A stretch of 13,034 nt of DNA, taken from contig CAXBQM010000033.1 in NCBI GenBank assembly GCA_963978235.1, positions 1 through 13,034 of the forward strand. Direction: 5' to 3'. The position numbers and the translations under genes are program-made. The first letter of the stretch is position 1, and the number at the start of each line of letters is the position of its first letter. Positions 7,274 to 13,034 of the stretch are shown here, piece after piece. Source of the DNA: UBA7398 sp963978235. GTDB lineage: Bacteria > Actinomycetota > Actinomycetes > Nanopelagicales > Nanopelagicaceae. Below the pieces are notes generated by a model. The model made no database searches. It saw only the letters and a program-made list of their open reading frames with translations, and was not told the DNA's origin.

Positions 7274-8233
7274 ATGTCCGATATTTCAATCCAATCGCGG
7301 TTACTGCGCGATTTGGAACCGGTGGTTGCCAAAGAACTCGAACGACATCTTGCTACCCAAAAAGATTGGTATCCGCACGAGTATGTGCCGTGGAGTGAAG
7401 GGCGAACATTTGCTGGCCCACTTAACGGCGATGCGTGGGAAGCGAAAGATTCAAAACTTTCATCAATAGCGCAAGACTCACTCGTTCTTAATCTTCTGAC
7501 CGAAGATAATTTGCCAAGTTATCACACCGAAATCACGCTCTCCATGTCACAAGATGGTGCATGGAATAACTGGATTAATCGATGGACTGCTGAAGAAGCG
7601 CGCCATGGCATTGTGATGCGCGATTATTTAATGGCGACACGAGGCGTGGATCCACATGAATTAGAAGATCTACGAATGGCACATATGCAGATTGGCTATA
7701 AAACGCCATATGAAAATGACATGTTACATACCGTCTCGTATGTCACTTTCCAAGAATTAGCTACTCGAATCTCGCATCGAAATACCGGAAAAATTTCCAA
7801 CGATCCCATATGCGAACAGATGTTGGCTCGTGTTGCACTCGATGAAAACCTCCATATGCTCTTTTATCGCAACACATTAGGTGCCGCCCTAGATCTTGAA
7901 CCGAACGCTGCCATGCGCGCCATCGCCGACGTCTTGGTACATTTCAAAATGCCTGGACATGAAATGCCTGGATTTGGCAGAAAATCAGTACAGATTGCGC
8001 TTGCTGGAATTTATGATTTGCCGCAACATCTTGAAGATGTGGTTGCGCCAGTCCTTCGCGCATGGAAGATATTTGAACGAGAAGATTTCACCGGGGATGG
8101 CGCGGCAGCGCGAGATGAATTGGCAGCATTTCTTGCTTCATCGAATGCCGATGCCGCCAAATTCATTGAAAAACGCGATGCCCACTTTGATCGCCTGATA
8201 CAGCGGGGCCAAGAACCGATACGCCTGAGTTGA
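7274..8233 (+). CDS. Soluble acyl-ACP desaturase, ferritin-like di-iron enzyme
   Basis: Stearoyl-ACP Delta9-desaturase family (FA_desaturase_2), which inserts a cis double bond into acyl-ACP using O2 and reduced ferredoxin. The 319 residues are the usual bacterial length. The di-iron ligands are recognisable against the plant enzyme: Glu77 in LTEDNLPSYH, Glu108 and His111 in WTAEEARHG, Glu161 in TFQELATRISHRNTG, and Glu191 and His194 in LDENLHMLFYR. The start is the ATG at 7274 behind GGAGAGG. It resembles mycobacterial DesA1/DesA2 in type; I give no symbol because sequence alone does not separate the paralogues. It stands alone: no ferredoxin, reductase or regulator is adjacent. It probably tunes membrane lipid unsaturation under the operator upstream. 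Confidence 0.92.
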   Translation: MSDISIQSRLLRDLEPVVAKELERHLATQKDWYPHEYVPWSEGRTFAGPLNGDAWEAKDSKLSSIAQDSLVLNLLTEDNLPSYHTEITLSMSQDGAWNNWINRWTAEEARHGIVMRDYLMATRGVDPHELEDLRMAHMQIGYKTPYENDMLHTVSYVTFQELATRISHRNTGKISNDPICEQMLARVALDENLHMLFYRNTLGAALDLEPNAAMRAIADVLVHFKMPGHEMPGFGRKSVQIALAGIYDLPQHLEDVVAPVLRAWKIFEREDFTGDGAAARDELAAFLASSNADAAKFIEKRDAHFDRLIQRGQEPIRLS

Positions 8234-8388
8234 GTGGGGAATAATCCCGACACGCCGAAGGTTGGTATGGCAGTAACAGACGTAATGGGGCATATTCCGC
8301 CCGTGCCGCAACCGCGGTAGTCAATCCGAAGCAAAAGTAAGAGCAAGATTATTAGTAAGAACGAGAGAAGAAAGGTGGTGAGAGATCG
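8234..8388 (+). other. Intergenic region desaturase-DUF4193
   Basis: This 155-bp gap holds no gene I can support. Just after the desaturase stop is a small hairpin GGGA-ATAA-TCCC (8237-8248). Further on is a GC-rich stem CCGC-AACC-GCGG, extendable to 6 bp with one wobble pair (8304-8319), with no T-run after it. It is the best terminator candidate for the desaturase transcript, but weak. The last 70 bases are purine-rich and lead into the ribosome binding site of the next gene. I could not pick a convincing -35/-10 pair. Confidence 0.4.
8369..8381 (+). promoter_or_regulatory. Unusually long Shine-Dalgarno of the DUF4193 gene
   Basis: AGAAAGGTGGTGA matches the full complement of the 16S rRNA 3' end (AGAAAGGAGGTGA) at 12 of 13 positions. 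The core GGTGG ends 10 nt before the ATG at 8389. It fixes the start and suggests high translation of this small protein. Confidence 0.75.
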
Positions 8389-8685
8389 ATGGCAACAGAT
8401 TATGACTCCCCGAGAAAAACCGATGAAGAGCTTCACGAAGAGTCCCTTGAAGAGTTAAAAGCACGACGTGCCGATGCGCAATCTGGACAAGTAGATGTTG
8501 ATGAGGAAGAAGCGGCCGAGACTCTTGAACTACCTGGCGCAGATCTCTCTGGCGAAGAGCTAGCGGTGCGCGTTGTCCCTAAACAAGAGAATGAATTTAC
8601 CTGCTCCCGTTGTTTCTTAGTGCATCACTCATCCCAATTATCACGAGGTGAAGGCGCTAAAGCTATCTGTAAAGATTGCGCGTAA
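8389..8685 (+). CDS. DUF4193 family zinc-ribbon-like protein
   Basis: 98-residue acidic protein of the actinobacterial DUF4193 family (M. tuberculosis Rv2699c type). The first 60 residues are highly charged (MATDYDSPRKTDEELHEESL opening, then DVDEEEAAETLELPGADLSGE). The C-terminus carries two Cys pairs, CSRC (72-75) and CKDC (94-97), which can bind one zinc, with conserved FTCSRCFLVHH between. The function is unknown; the strong ribosome binding site suggests an abundant protein. A transcription-associated or nucleic-acid-linked role is a guess from the zinc ribbon alone. The last 23 bp overlap, tail to tail, the DUF3093 gene on the other strand. Confidence 0.92.
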   Translation: MATDYDSPRKTDEELHEESLEELKARRADAQSGQVDVDEEEAAETLELPGADLSGEELAVRVVPKQENEFTCSRCFLVHHSSQLSRGEGAKAICKDCA

Positions 8686-9151
8686 TAACTTCTTTAAGAA
8701 GCGCTCCGTTTTTTGTGGAGATTAACCAATAAGGCGTGGGATCCATCGGATCCATGACGTCAATCTTGATACCGGTCTTTACCCAAAATCTCAGAGCTAA
8801 ATGCGCACTTGGCTTAGCATCTCGTGTTCGAAGGAGCGACATCTGTCGTGAGTCGAGAACGGTGACATCTTTAATGTACTGCAAAGGAAGTTGAGCGCGA
8901 TCTACATGCAGCATGACTTTATTTGGAGTGGCGTGAAGAGCAATGACCAACGTATTGCGCACTGACCAGAATGAGATCAGAGAGAATTGCAGAAGTGTTG
9001 CAATCGCTGCTGCGAAATTTCCCAGCGCAGCCCAGATAGAAAATGAAATAGTTGCGCAGAGCGCGAGATAAATAGACCACACGGTAAATGGCCAACGTAG
9101 TTTCTCCTGAAAATTTGGTTTCTCAAGAGAAAACTCTTCTCGTTGCGCCAT
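8663..9151 (-). CDS. DUF3093 family membrane protein
   Basis: 162-residue protein of the actinobacterial DUF3093 family (Rv2698 type). Two hydrophobic helices (about 22-43 and 46-66) form an N-terminal membrane anchor, leaving a soluble C-terminal domain. That domain ends with the family hallmark DPMDPTPYWLIST (134-146), preceded by an Arg-rich stretch. The function is unknown. It is convergent with DUF4193 (23-bp overlap) and divergent from the thioesterase. The ATG at 9151 has no Shine-Dalgarno, but TAGCGT ends 6 nt before it, so the transcript may be leaderless. Conservation of this neighbourhood with M. tuberculosis supports the call. Confidence 0.9.
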   Translation of the reverse strand: MAQREEFSLEKPNFQEKLRWPFTVWSIYLALCATISFSIWAALGNFAAAIATLLQFSLISFWSVRNTLVIALHATPNKVMLHVDRAQLPLQYIKDVTVLDSRQMSLLRTRDAKPSAHLALRFWVKTGIKIDVMDPMDPTPYWLISTKNGALLKEVITRNLYR

Positions 9152-9157
9152 GCGCCG

Positions 9158-9163
9158 ACGCTA
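9158..9163 (-). promoter_or_regulatory. Candidate leaderless -10 box of the DUF3093 gene
   Basis: On the minus strand TAGCGT (TANNNT type) is followed by exactly 6 nt and then the ATG at 9151. This spacing puts transcription start at or next to the start codon. No good -35 is visible. Confidence 0.4.
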
Positions 9164-9168
9164 CTTGA

Positions 9169-9196
9169 TTTTCTGGGTAATCGTTTTCTGGGGAAT
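9169..9196. repeat. Tandem direct repeat in divergent promoter region
   Basis: TTTTCTGGGTAAT (9169-9181) is repeated as TTTTCTGGGGAAT (9184-9196), 12 of 13 bases identical, period 15 bp. It lies centrally in the 70-bp gap between the divergent DUF3093 and thioesterase starts, between their candidate -10 boxes. It is a plausible binding site for a regulator using direct repeats, or a chance local duplication. Confidence 0.55.
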
Positions 9197-9209
9197 AGTT
9201 TGCGTGGAG

Positions 9210-9215
9210 TAAAGT
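9210..9215 (+). promoter_or_regulatory. Candidate leaderless -10 box of the thioesterase gene
   Basis: TAAAGT is followed by exactly 6 nt and then the ATG at 9222. An alternative reading is a leadered mRNA using GGAG (9207-9210), but its 11-nt spacing is long. The second copy of the direct repeat covers the expected -35 position. Confidence 0.45.
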
Positions 9216-9221
9216 GCGGGT

Positions 9222-9806
9222 ATGAGTCGAGTTCCCAGCACGGTTCCGCCAGAAGGTGCAGTGATACCGCCTCGACATCCGCAGGCACCAACACCTGGTA
9301 GCCAGATTCCATCGCACTTTGGCCATTGCTTCGGTTGCGGCGAACTCCATCCCACCGGTCTACATCTCAAAGCGATCGCTGGCGAAGGTATGGATATCAC
9401 CGCCACTTTTACCGTGACTGAAAATCATCAAGGCGCTCCTGGTTTAGCTCATGGTGGCTTGCTCTCGCTTGCCTTTGATGAAGCGCTTGGAAAATTGATG
9501 TGGTTGCTCCGTGCACCAGCTGTGACTGCGCGCCTTGAGACCGATTTTCTCAAGCCAGTTCCTATGGGTTCAGTGCTTCATATCTCTGCCCGAATTGTTG
9601 GGCAAGTAAGTCGGAAAGTTTATGCAGTAGCAGAAGGTCGGTTAAATTCTCCAGACGGACCGCTCGCAGTGCGTGCCGCAAGTTTGTATGTCATTGTGCC
9701 AATGGCGCACTTCCTTAACAATGCACCGAAAGAGTATTTAGATACGATTGCAAAGCGTCCAGAAATATTGGAATTTGTTGATCCTGAATTTGAAATTAAT
9801 CCATGA
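9222..9806 (+). CDS. PaaI-like hotdog-fold thioesterase
   Basis: 194-residue protein of the hotdog thioesterase superfamily, PaaI/4HBT branch, which hydrolyses acyl-CoA or similar thioesters. The hotdog core has GLAHGGLLSLAFDEALG (74-90): the HGG turn (77-79) and the acidic residues Asp86 and Glu87 on the central helix occupy the catalytic position. Before the core is a Pro-rich segment (9-30) and a Cys pair in HCFGCGELHPTGLHLK (Cys36, Cys39). This CFGCG-(N/H)P-GL pattern recurs in actinobacterial PaaI-type proteins. The substrate is unknown. The stop overlaps the dut start (ATGA), so the gene is coupled to dUTPase; the biological link between them is not obvious. Confidence 0.85.
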   Translation: MSRVPSTVPPEGAVIPPRHPQAPTPGSQIPSHFGHCFGCGELHPTGLHLKAIAGEGMDITATFTVTENHQGAPGLAHGGLLSLAFDEALGKLMWLLRAPAVTARLETDFLKPVPMGSVLHISARIVGQVSRKVYAVAEGRLNSPDGPLAVRAASLYVIVPMAHFLNNAPKEYLDTIAKRPEILEFVDPEFEINP

Positions 9807-10234
9807 ACGTTCTTATTACTCGGCTCGATCCTGATCTACCTCTGCCACATTACGCTAAACCCGGCGATGCTGGCGCAGATGTCTATTCTCGAATTGATTA
9901 TGAACTTAAAGCCGGTGAACGTGCGCTCATTCCGACTGGGATTGCCATCGCGTTACCTGATGGGTATGTCGCATTAATGCATCCGCGATCTGGGTTAGCA
10001 ATTAAGAATGGAATTTCGATGGTGAATACACCCGGCACCATCGATGCCGGTTTTCGAGGCGAACTACAAGTGATCTTAATTAATCACGACCTGACTGAAA
10101 CATTTGTGATCAAACGTGGCGATCGAATCGCCCAAATAGTTTTTCAAAAAGTTGAGCGGGCAGAATTTGTCGAAGTGGAATCACTTCCAGGTTCTGGCCG
10201 TGCTCACGGCGGATTTGGCTCAACGGGTTCATAA
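9803..10234 (+). CDS. dut: dUTP diphosphatase (dUTPase)
   Basis: Trimeric dUTPase that converts dUTP to dUMP and PPi, keeping uracil out of DNA and supplying dTMP synthesis. The 143 residues carry all five motifs: GDAGADV (21-27), PRSGLA (61-66), GTIDAGFRGEL (78-88) with the catalytic Asp81, RGDRIAQ (105-111), and GRAHGGFGSTG (132-142), the C-terminal arm that closes over the active site. The length is slightly under the usual 150. It overlaps the thioesterase by 4 bp and the DUF3159 gene by 1 bp (TAATG). In M. tuberculosis dut (Rv2697c) lies in the same neighbourhood. Confidence 0.96.
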   Translation: MNVLITRLDPDLPLPHYAKPGDAGADVYSRIDYELKAGERALIPTGIAIALPDGYVALMHPRSGLAIKNGISMVNTPGTIDAGFRGELQVILINHDLTETFVIKRGDRIAQIVFQKVERAEFVEVESLPGSGRAHGGFGSTGS

Positions 10235-10845
10235 TGGAAAGTTCAGATAAAGCGAAGATTCTTGCCGCTTTTGGTGGCGTAAAAGGCCTCTTTGATTCTG
10301 GAATTCCGTCACTTATTTTTCTCATCCTCTTTAATGTCACGCATGATCTGGCTCGCTCCGCGCAATGGTCACTCGGTTTTGCAGCGCTCATTGCGCTCTA
10401 TCGATTGGTAAAGCGAGAGACCTTACAAAATGCGCTTTCAGGAGTCTTTGGCGTAGCAATCTGTTATTGGTTCTCTCGATCAACCGGCAAAGCCGAAGAT
10501 TTCTATTTACCTGGTCTGATCACCAATCTTGTTTACGCCATTGCGTATTCACTTTCAATCGTTATTGGCTGGCCCATCGTCGGAGTAGTTCTTGGACCAT
10601 TGCTAGGAGAGAATTTTCTTTGGCGAAAGAATCCAGCGCGGAAACGAATTTATACTCGAGCCAGCGCGCTCTGGGTTGGGATGTTTCTCGCTCGATTGCT
10701 TGTGCAATATCCGCTCTATAAAACGGGAAACCTTAATTTGTTAGGAACAGCGCGAGTAATAATGGGCTATCCGCTCTTCATCGCTACTGCGTGGGGAACG
10801 TACTTGATTGTAAAAACGGTTCCTAAAGTAACTCCAGAAGAGTAA
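10234..10845 (+). CDS. DUF3159 family integral membrane protein
   Basis: 203-residue membrane protein of the actinobacterial DUF3159 family (Rv2693c type). I count about six hydrophobic helices, near residues 23-37, 43-59, 68-83, 91-124 (two), 143-162 and 176-193, joined by short basic loops such as LWRKNPARKR. The N-terminal FGGVKGLFDSGIPSLIFLI is the family signature. The function is unknown; its constant position next to the trk genes hints at, but does not prove, a role in ion or membrane homeostasis. Translation is coupled to dut by TAATG. The stop is 1 bp from the stop of the convergent RCK gene, and two further in-frame TAA codons follow. Confidence 0.9.
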   Translation: MESSDKAKILAAFGGVKGLFDSGIPSLIFLILFNVTHDLARSAQWSLGFAALIALYRLVKRETLQNALSGVFGVAICYWFSRSTGKAEDFYLPGLITNLVYAIAYSLSIVIGWPIVGVVLGPLLGENFLWRKNPARKRIYTRASALWVGMFLARLLVQYPLYKTGNLNLLGTARVIMGYPLFIATAWGTYLIVKTVPKVTPEE

Positions 10846-10846
10846 T

Positions 10847-11506
10847 TTAAAGAGTAATAAAGCAATCTTTTATTTTTGCTTCGGCTTCTGGCGTTGCAAC
10901 GAAAATCAGCTCATCGCCCGATGAGAAAACATCGTATCCGTGTGGTGTGATGACCATGCCATCGCGGACAATGGCAGAGAGCGCAGATCCATCAGGTAGT
11001 GAAACTTCACTTACTGTTTTGCCTACGCACTTTGAGTTATCTGGAAGTGTTAATTCAACGAGATTTGCTTTTCCAGTTCTAAAGGAGAAGAGCCGCACGA
11101 CATCTCCAACTGTTACTGCTTCTTCTACGAGAGCGGCAATAATTCGCGGCGTTGAAACCGCAACATCGATACCCCAGGAAGAGTTAAAGAGCCATTCATT
11201 CTTAGGATGTTTAATTCGAGCAACAACTCGAGGAACTCCGTACTCTGATTTTGCAAGGAGTGAGGAGACGAGATTGACTTTGTCATCGCCGGTTGCGGCG
11301 ACCATGACGTGGCAGGTATCAAGGCCGGCTTTGCTTAACGAAGAAATTTCACAGGCGTCGGCGAGCAGCCACTCAGCGTCGGGCACGCTCTCCATTTTTA
11401 GCGCTTTTGGATCCTTATCAATTAAGAGAACTTGATGGCCATTTGAGAGAAGTTCGCGCGCAATGGCTCGACCGACGTTTCCCGCACCTGCGATGGCGAC
11501 TCTCAT
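10847..11506 (-). CDS. TrkA-type potassium uptake regulator, RCK domains (second of pair)
   Basis: 219-residue cytosolic RCK protein of the TrkA family (CeoC/Rv2692 type), which gates K+ uptake channels in response to NAD(H) or ATP. The N-terminal Rossmann domain starts MRVAIAGAGNVGRAIA with GAGNVG (7-12) and Asp30 after the second strand for the nucleotide ribose. The RCK-C domain spans about 147-217 (VELTLPDNSKCVGKTVSEV, then GDELIFVAT). It starts within the stop of the other RCK gene (ATGA overlap), so the two are one translation-coupled pair and probably form a hetero-oligomer. No TrkH/TrkG membrane subunit is adjacent. Confidence 0.92.
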   Translation of the reverse strand: MRVAIAGAGNVGRAIARELLSNGHQVLLIDKDPKALKMESVPDAEWLLADACEISSLSKAGLDTCHVMVAATGDDKVNLVSSLLAKSEYGVPRVVARIKHPKNEWLFNSSWGIDVAVSTPRIIAALVEEAVTVGDVVRLFSFRTGKANLVELTLPDNSKCVGKTVSEVSLPDGSALSAIVRDGMVITPHGYDVFSSGDELIFVATPEAEAKIKDCFITL

Positions 11507-12165
11507 TCTGACTCCGGTGCTCGCGATAGCGTGGCTTCAACAGCGGCTAAATCTTTCTCCGCAACCATTACGTGGATGAGATCGCCTTCTTGGAGAACGG
11601 TATGTTCATTGGGAATGACGCCAGAACCTAATCGAGTAAGAAATGCCACTCGCGCTGGCGTGCACTTTTCAATAAGAGTTATTGGTTTGCCATACCACTC
11701 TCGCGAAACAAAAATCTCACAGAGTTGAACCGCACCAGATGGATCTCGCCACTCAGACGCTTTTCCTTGGGGAGTAAGTCGACGCATAATTTGGTCAGTT
11801 GTCCACGAGACAGTGGCAACAGTTGGGATACCAAGTCGTTGATAAATTTCGGCGCGACGTGGATCATAAATACGGGCAACAACATTCTGCACACCATATG
11901 TTTCGCGAGCAACGCGCGCTGCCAAGATATTTGAGTTATCGCCATTTGAAACGGCAGCGAATGCTTCTGCTTTTTCAATTCCCGCTTCAATAAGGGTATC
12001 TCGGTCAAAACCAACACCCGTTACCGTCTTGCCATTGAAATCACTACCAAGCCGACGGAATGCTTCTCGCTCTTGGTCAATAACTGCGACTGAATGTCCC
12101 AGCGCTTGTAATTCATTTGCCAAAGTTGATCCGACGCGGCCACAACCCATGATGACGACGTGCAT
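11503..12165 (-). CDS. TrkA-type potassium uptake regulator, RCK domains (first of pair)
   Basis: 220-residue RCK protein (CeoB/Rv2691 type). The Rossmann motif is MHVVIMGCGRVGSTLA with GCGRVG (7-12) and Asp30. The RCK-C domain spans about 146-213 (IFVSREWYGKPI, then LQEGDLIHVMVAE). The frame stays open to an ATG at 12204 that would add 13 non-conserved residues. I prefer the ATG at 12165 because homologues begin at the first beta strand and TAAAGT lies 7 nt upstream, giving a leaderless promoter. It is divergent from the TRAM methyltransferase; their promoters overlap. In M. tuberculosis an APC permease gene (Rv2690c) stands between these genes; here it is missing. Confidence 0.9.
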   Translation of the reverse strand: MHVVIMGCGRVGSTLANELQALGHSVAVIDQEREAFRRLGSDFNGKTVTGVGFDRDTLIEAGIEKAEAFAAVSNGDNSNILAARVARETYGVQNVVARIYDPRRAEIYQRLGIPTVATVSWTTDQIMRRLTPQGKASEWRDPSGAVQLCEIFVSREWYGKPITLIEKCTPARVAFLTRLGSGVIPNEHTVLQEGDLIHVMVAEKDLAAVEATLSRAPESE

Positions 12166-12172
12166 GGGGTTC

Positions 12173-12178
12173 ACTTTA
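12173..12178 (-). promoter_or_regulatory. Candidate leaderless -10 box of the RCK pair
   Basis: On the minus strand TAAAGT is followed by 7 nt and the ATG at 12165. The matching -35 would be GTCATA (12202-12197, spacer 18), which is weak and lies on the same bases as the -35 of the divergent gene. Confidence 0.4.
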
Positions 12179-12197
12179 CTCTCTGAATACGCAGAGT

Positions 12198-12227
12198 ATG
12201 ACATTTGCGCTCATTTACACATAAGGT
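12198..12227 (+). promoter_or_regulatory. Leaderless promoter of the TRAM methyltransferase gene
   Basis: -35 ATGACA (12198-12203, 5 of 6 to TTGACA), 18-nt spacer, -10 TAAGGT (12222-12227), then CACCAC and the ATG at 12234. Six bases from -10 to ATG implies a leaderless mRNA; no Shine-Dalgarno is present. The -35 shares bases with the divergent RCK promoter. Confidence 0.5.
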
Positions 12228-12233
12228 CACCAC

Positions 12234-13034
12234 ATGAATATCGGCGATCGAGTATCGGTAGAGATTGGACCGATTGCACACGGTGGACATTGCGTTGCAC
12301 GTCATGAGGGCCAAGTTATTTTTGTTCGCCATGCGATTCCAGGTGAGCGTGTACTCGTAGAAATTACCGAGAAAACCTCGAAATTTCTCCGCGGAAATGC
12401 GGTCGAAATTTTAGAGAGTTCGCCATATCGAGTTCAACCGCTCTGCACCTATGCACGGTGGGATGGATGTGGTGGCTGCGATTTTCAACATATCAAACTT
12501 GAATATCAGCGCGAACTCAAAACCCAGATTATCAAAGAACAATTTCAACGCATTGCGAAGAAAGAAATCTCCTGTCCAATCGAAGCAGTGGAGCCAGCGG
12601 ATGGGTTGCATTGGCGAACACGGATGGATTTCACAGTTTCTGAGAATCGAAAATTAGCGCTCTTTAAAGCCAGAAGTCACGATGTTATTGAAATTGACTC
12701 GTGCGCTATTGCGGATTCGCGGATGAACATCAGTGAGATAAATTCCCAAAAACTTCCACGAGGATCGAAAGTTGATGTCGCTATTTCCAGAAGTGGGAAA
12801 CAATCGATTGCTATTGAAAATCGAGAGAACTTTGAATTAATTGATGAAGGTATCGATCAGGTTTTGTCGGTATCGCCACAATCTTTTTGGCAGAGCCATA
12901 TCAGCGCCCCACGCACATTAGTTGATGCAGTGGCTAACTTTTCCGATATTCAAGCGGGCGATCATGTCTTTGATTTGTATGGCGGGGTAGGACTTTTTAC
13001 TTCCGATGCAGTCAAGCGAGTTGGAGTTGCTGGT
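12234..13034 (+). CDS. TRAM-domain class I RNA methyltransferase, TrmA/RlmD family (3' end outside window)
   Basis: SAM-dependent RNA uracil-5 methyltransferase, partial: 267 codons visible of about 400. The N-terminal TRAM domain (about 1-60) begins MNIGDRVSVEIGPIAHGGHC. Four cysteines typical of the family's 4Fe-4S cluster are present: Cys71, Cys79 and Cys82 in CTYARWDGCGGCDFQHI, and Cys157 in IDSCAIA. Then come SFWQSH (217-222), matching the SFFQ-type motif, and the SAM-binding loop DLYGGVGLF (247-255). The catalytic Cys motif lies beyond the window. Homologues in this position (Rv2689c type) are annotated as rRNA or tRNA m5U methyltransferases; the target cannot be set from sequence. The start is the ATG of the leaderless promoter just upstream. 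Confidence 0.92.
   Translation, partial: MNIGDRVSVEIGPIAHGGHCVARHEGQVIFVRHAIPGERVLVEITEKTSKFLRGNAVEILESSPYRVQPLCTYARWDGCGGCDFQHIKLEYQRELKTQIIKEQFQRIAKKEISCPIEAVEPADGLHWRTRMDFTVSENRKLALFKARSHDVIEIDSCAIADSRMNISEINSQKLPRGSKVDVAISRSGKQSIAIENRENFELIDEGIDQVLSVSPQSFWQSHISAPRTLVDAVANFSDIQAGDHVFDLYGGVGLFTSDAVKRVGVAG

Noticed and set aside
8011..8436. Minus-strand open frame across the desaturase end and the following gap
   Set aside because: Antisense to the desaturase, low complexity in the gap part, no recognisable domain; it does not explain the gap.
10860..10881. AAGCAA / TTGCTT hairpin near the convergent stops
   Set aside because: Short AT-rich stem with a 10-nt loop inside the RCK coding sequence; too weak to call a terminator.
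10947..11435. Plus-strand open frame opposite the RCK gene
   Set aside because: Ser/Thr-rich shadow of a well-supported gene; no family features.
12166..12204. Longer start for the first RCK protein
   Set aside because: The extra 13 residues precede the first beta strand of the Rossmann fold, and a leaderless -10 box fits the ATG at 12165.
1..13034. Mobile elements, CRISPR, toxin-antitoxin or defence modules
   Set aside because: No transposase, integrase, repeat array or defence family is visible; every gene except the desaturase and thioesterase fits known actinobacterial core synteny.

Overview
This window is a compact, gene-dense stretch of chromosome from an actinobacterium. Coding density is very high, many starts and stops overlap, base composition is near balanced, and Arg is often written CGA. 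Several families seen here are essentially actinobacterial (DUF4193, DUF3093, DUF3159), and gene order matches actinobacterial synteny. Compactness plus moderate GC suggests a streamlined freshwater type such as the Nanopelagicales/acI group; this is inference, not proof.

Left block (1-7217, + strand): the end of an Amt ammonium transporter, the PII protein GlnK/GlnB and the PII-modifying enzyme GlnD form the classic nitrogen-sensing operon. ffh, for the signal recognition particle GTPase, starts 10 bp later. A 155-bp spacer full of hairpins separates ffh from rpsP-khpA-rimM-trmD, a ribosome and tRNA maturation operon whose genes touch or overlap. rplS and lepB, usual followers of trmD, are absent at this position.

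Middle (7218-8685): a soluble di-iron acyl-ACP desaturase with its own promoter and a strong palindromic operator, then the small zinc-ribbon protein DUF4193 behind a nearly full-length Shine-Dalgarno sequence.

Right block (8663-13034): DUF3093 (minus) overlaps the DUF4193 end tail to tail. It diverges from a + operon of hotdog thioesterase, dUTPase (dut) and DUF3159 membrane protein. This operon converges, with 1 bp between stops, on two minus-strand TrkA-type RCK proteins. Divergent from these is a TRAM-domain RNA methyltransferase of the TrmA/RlmD family, cut off by the window end. The order and orientation resemble the Mycobacterium tuberculosis Rv2699c-Rv2689c region, with some genes missing (DUF3710, the OB-fold protein, the APC permease).

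I see no mobile elements, CRISPR arrays, tRNA or rRNA genes, or frameshifted genes. There is no clear case for a new defence or biosynthetic system. The most interesting signals are regulatory: the desaturase operator, the structured ffh-rpsP leader, and a recurring TANNNT-(6 or 7 nt)-ATG layout at four starts that points to leaderless transcription.
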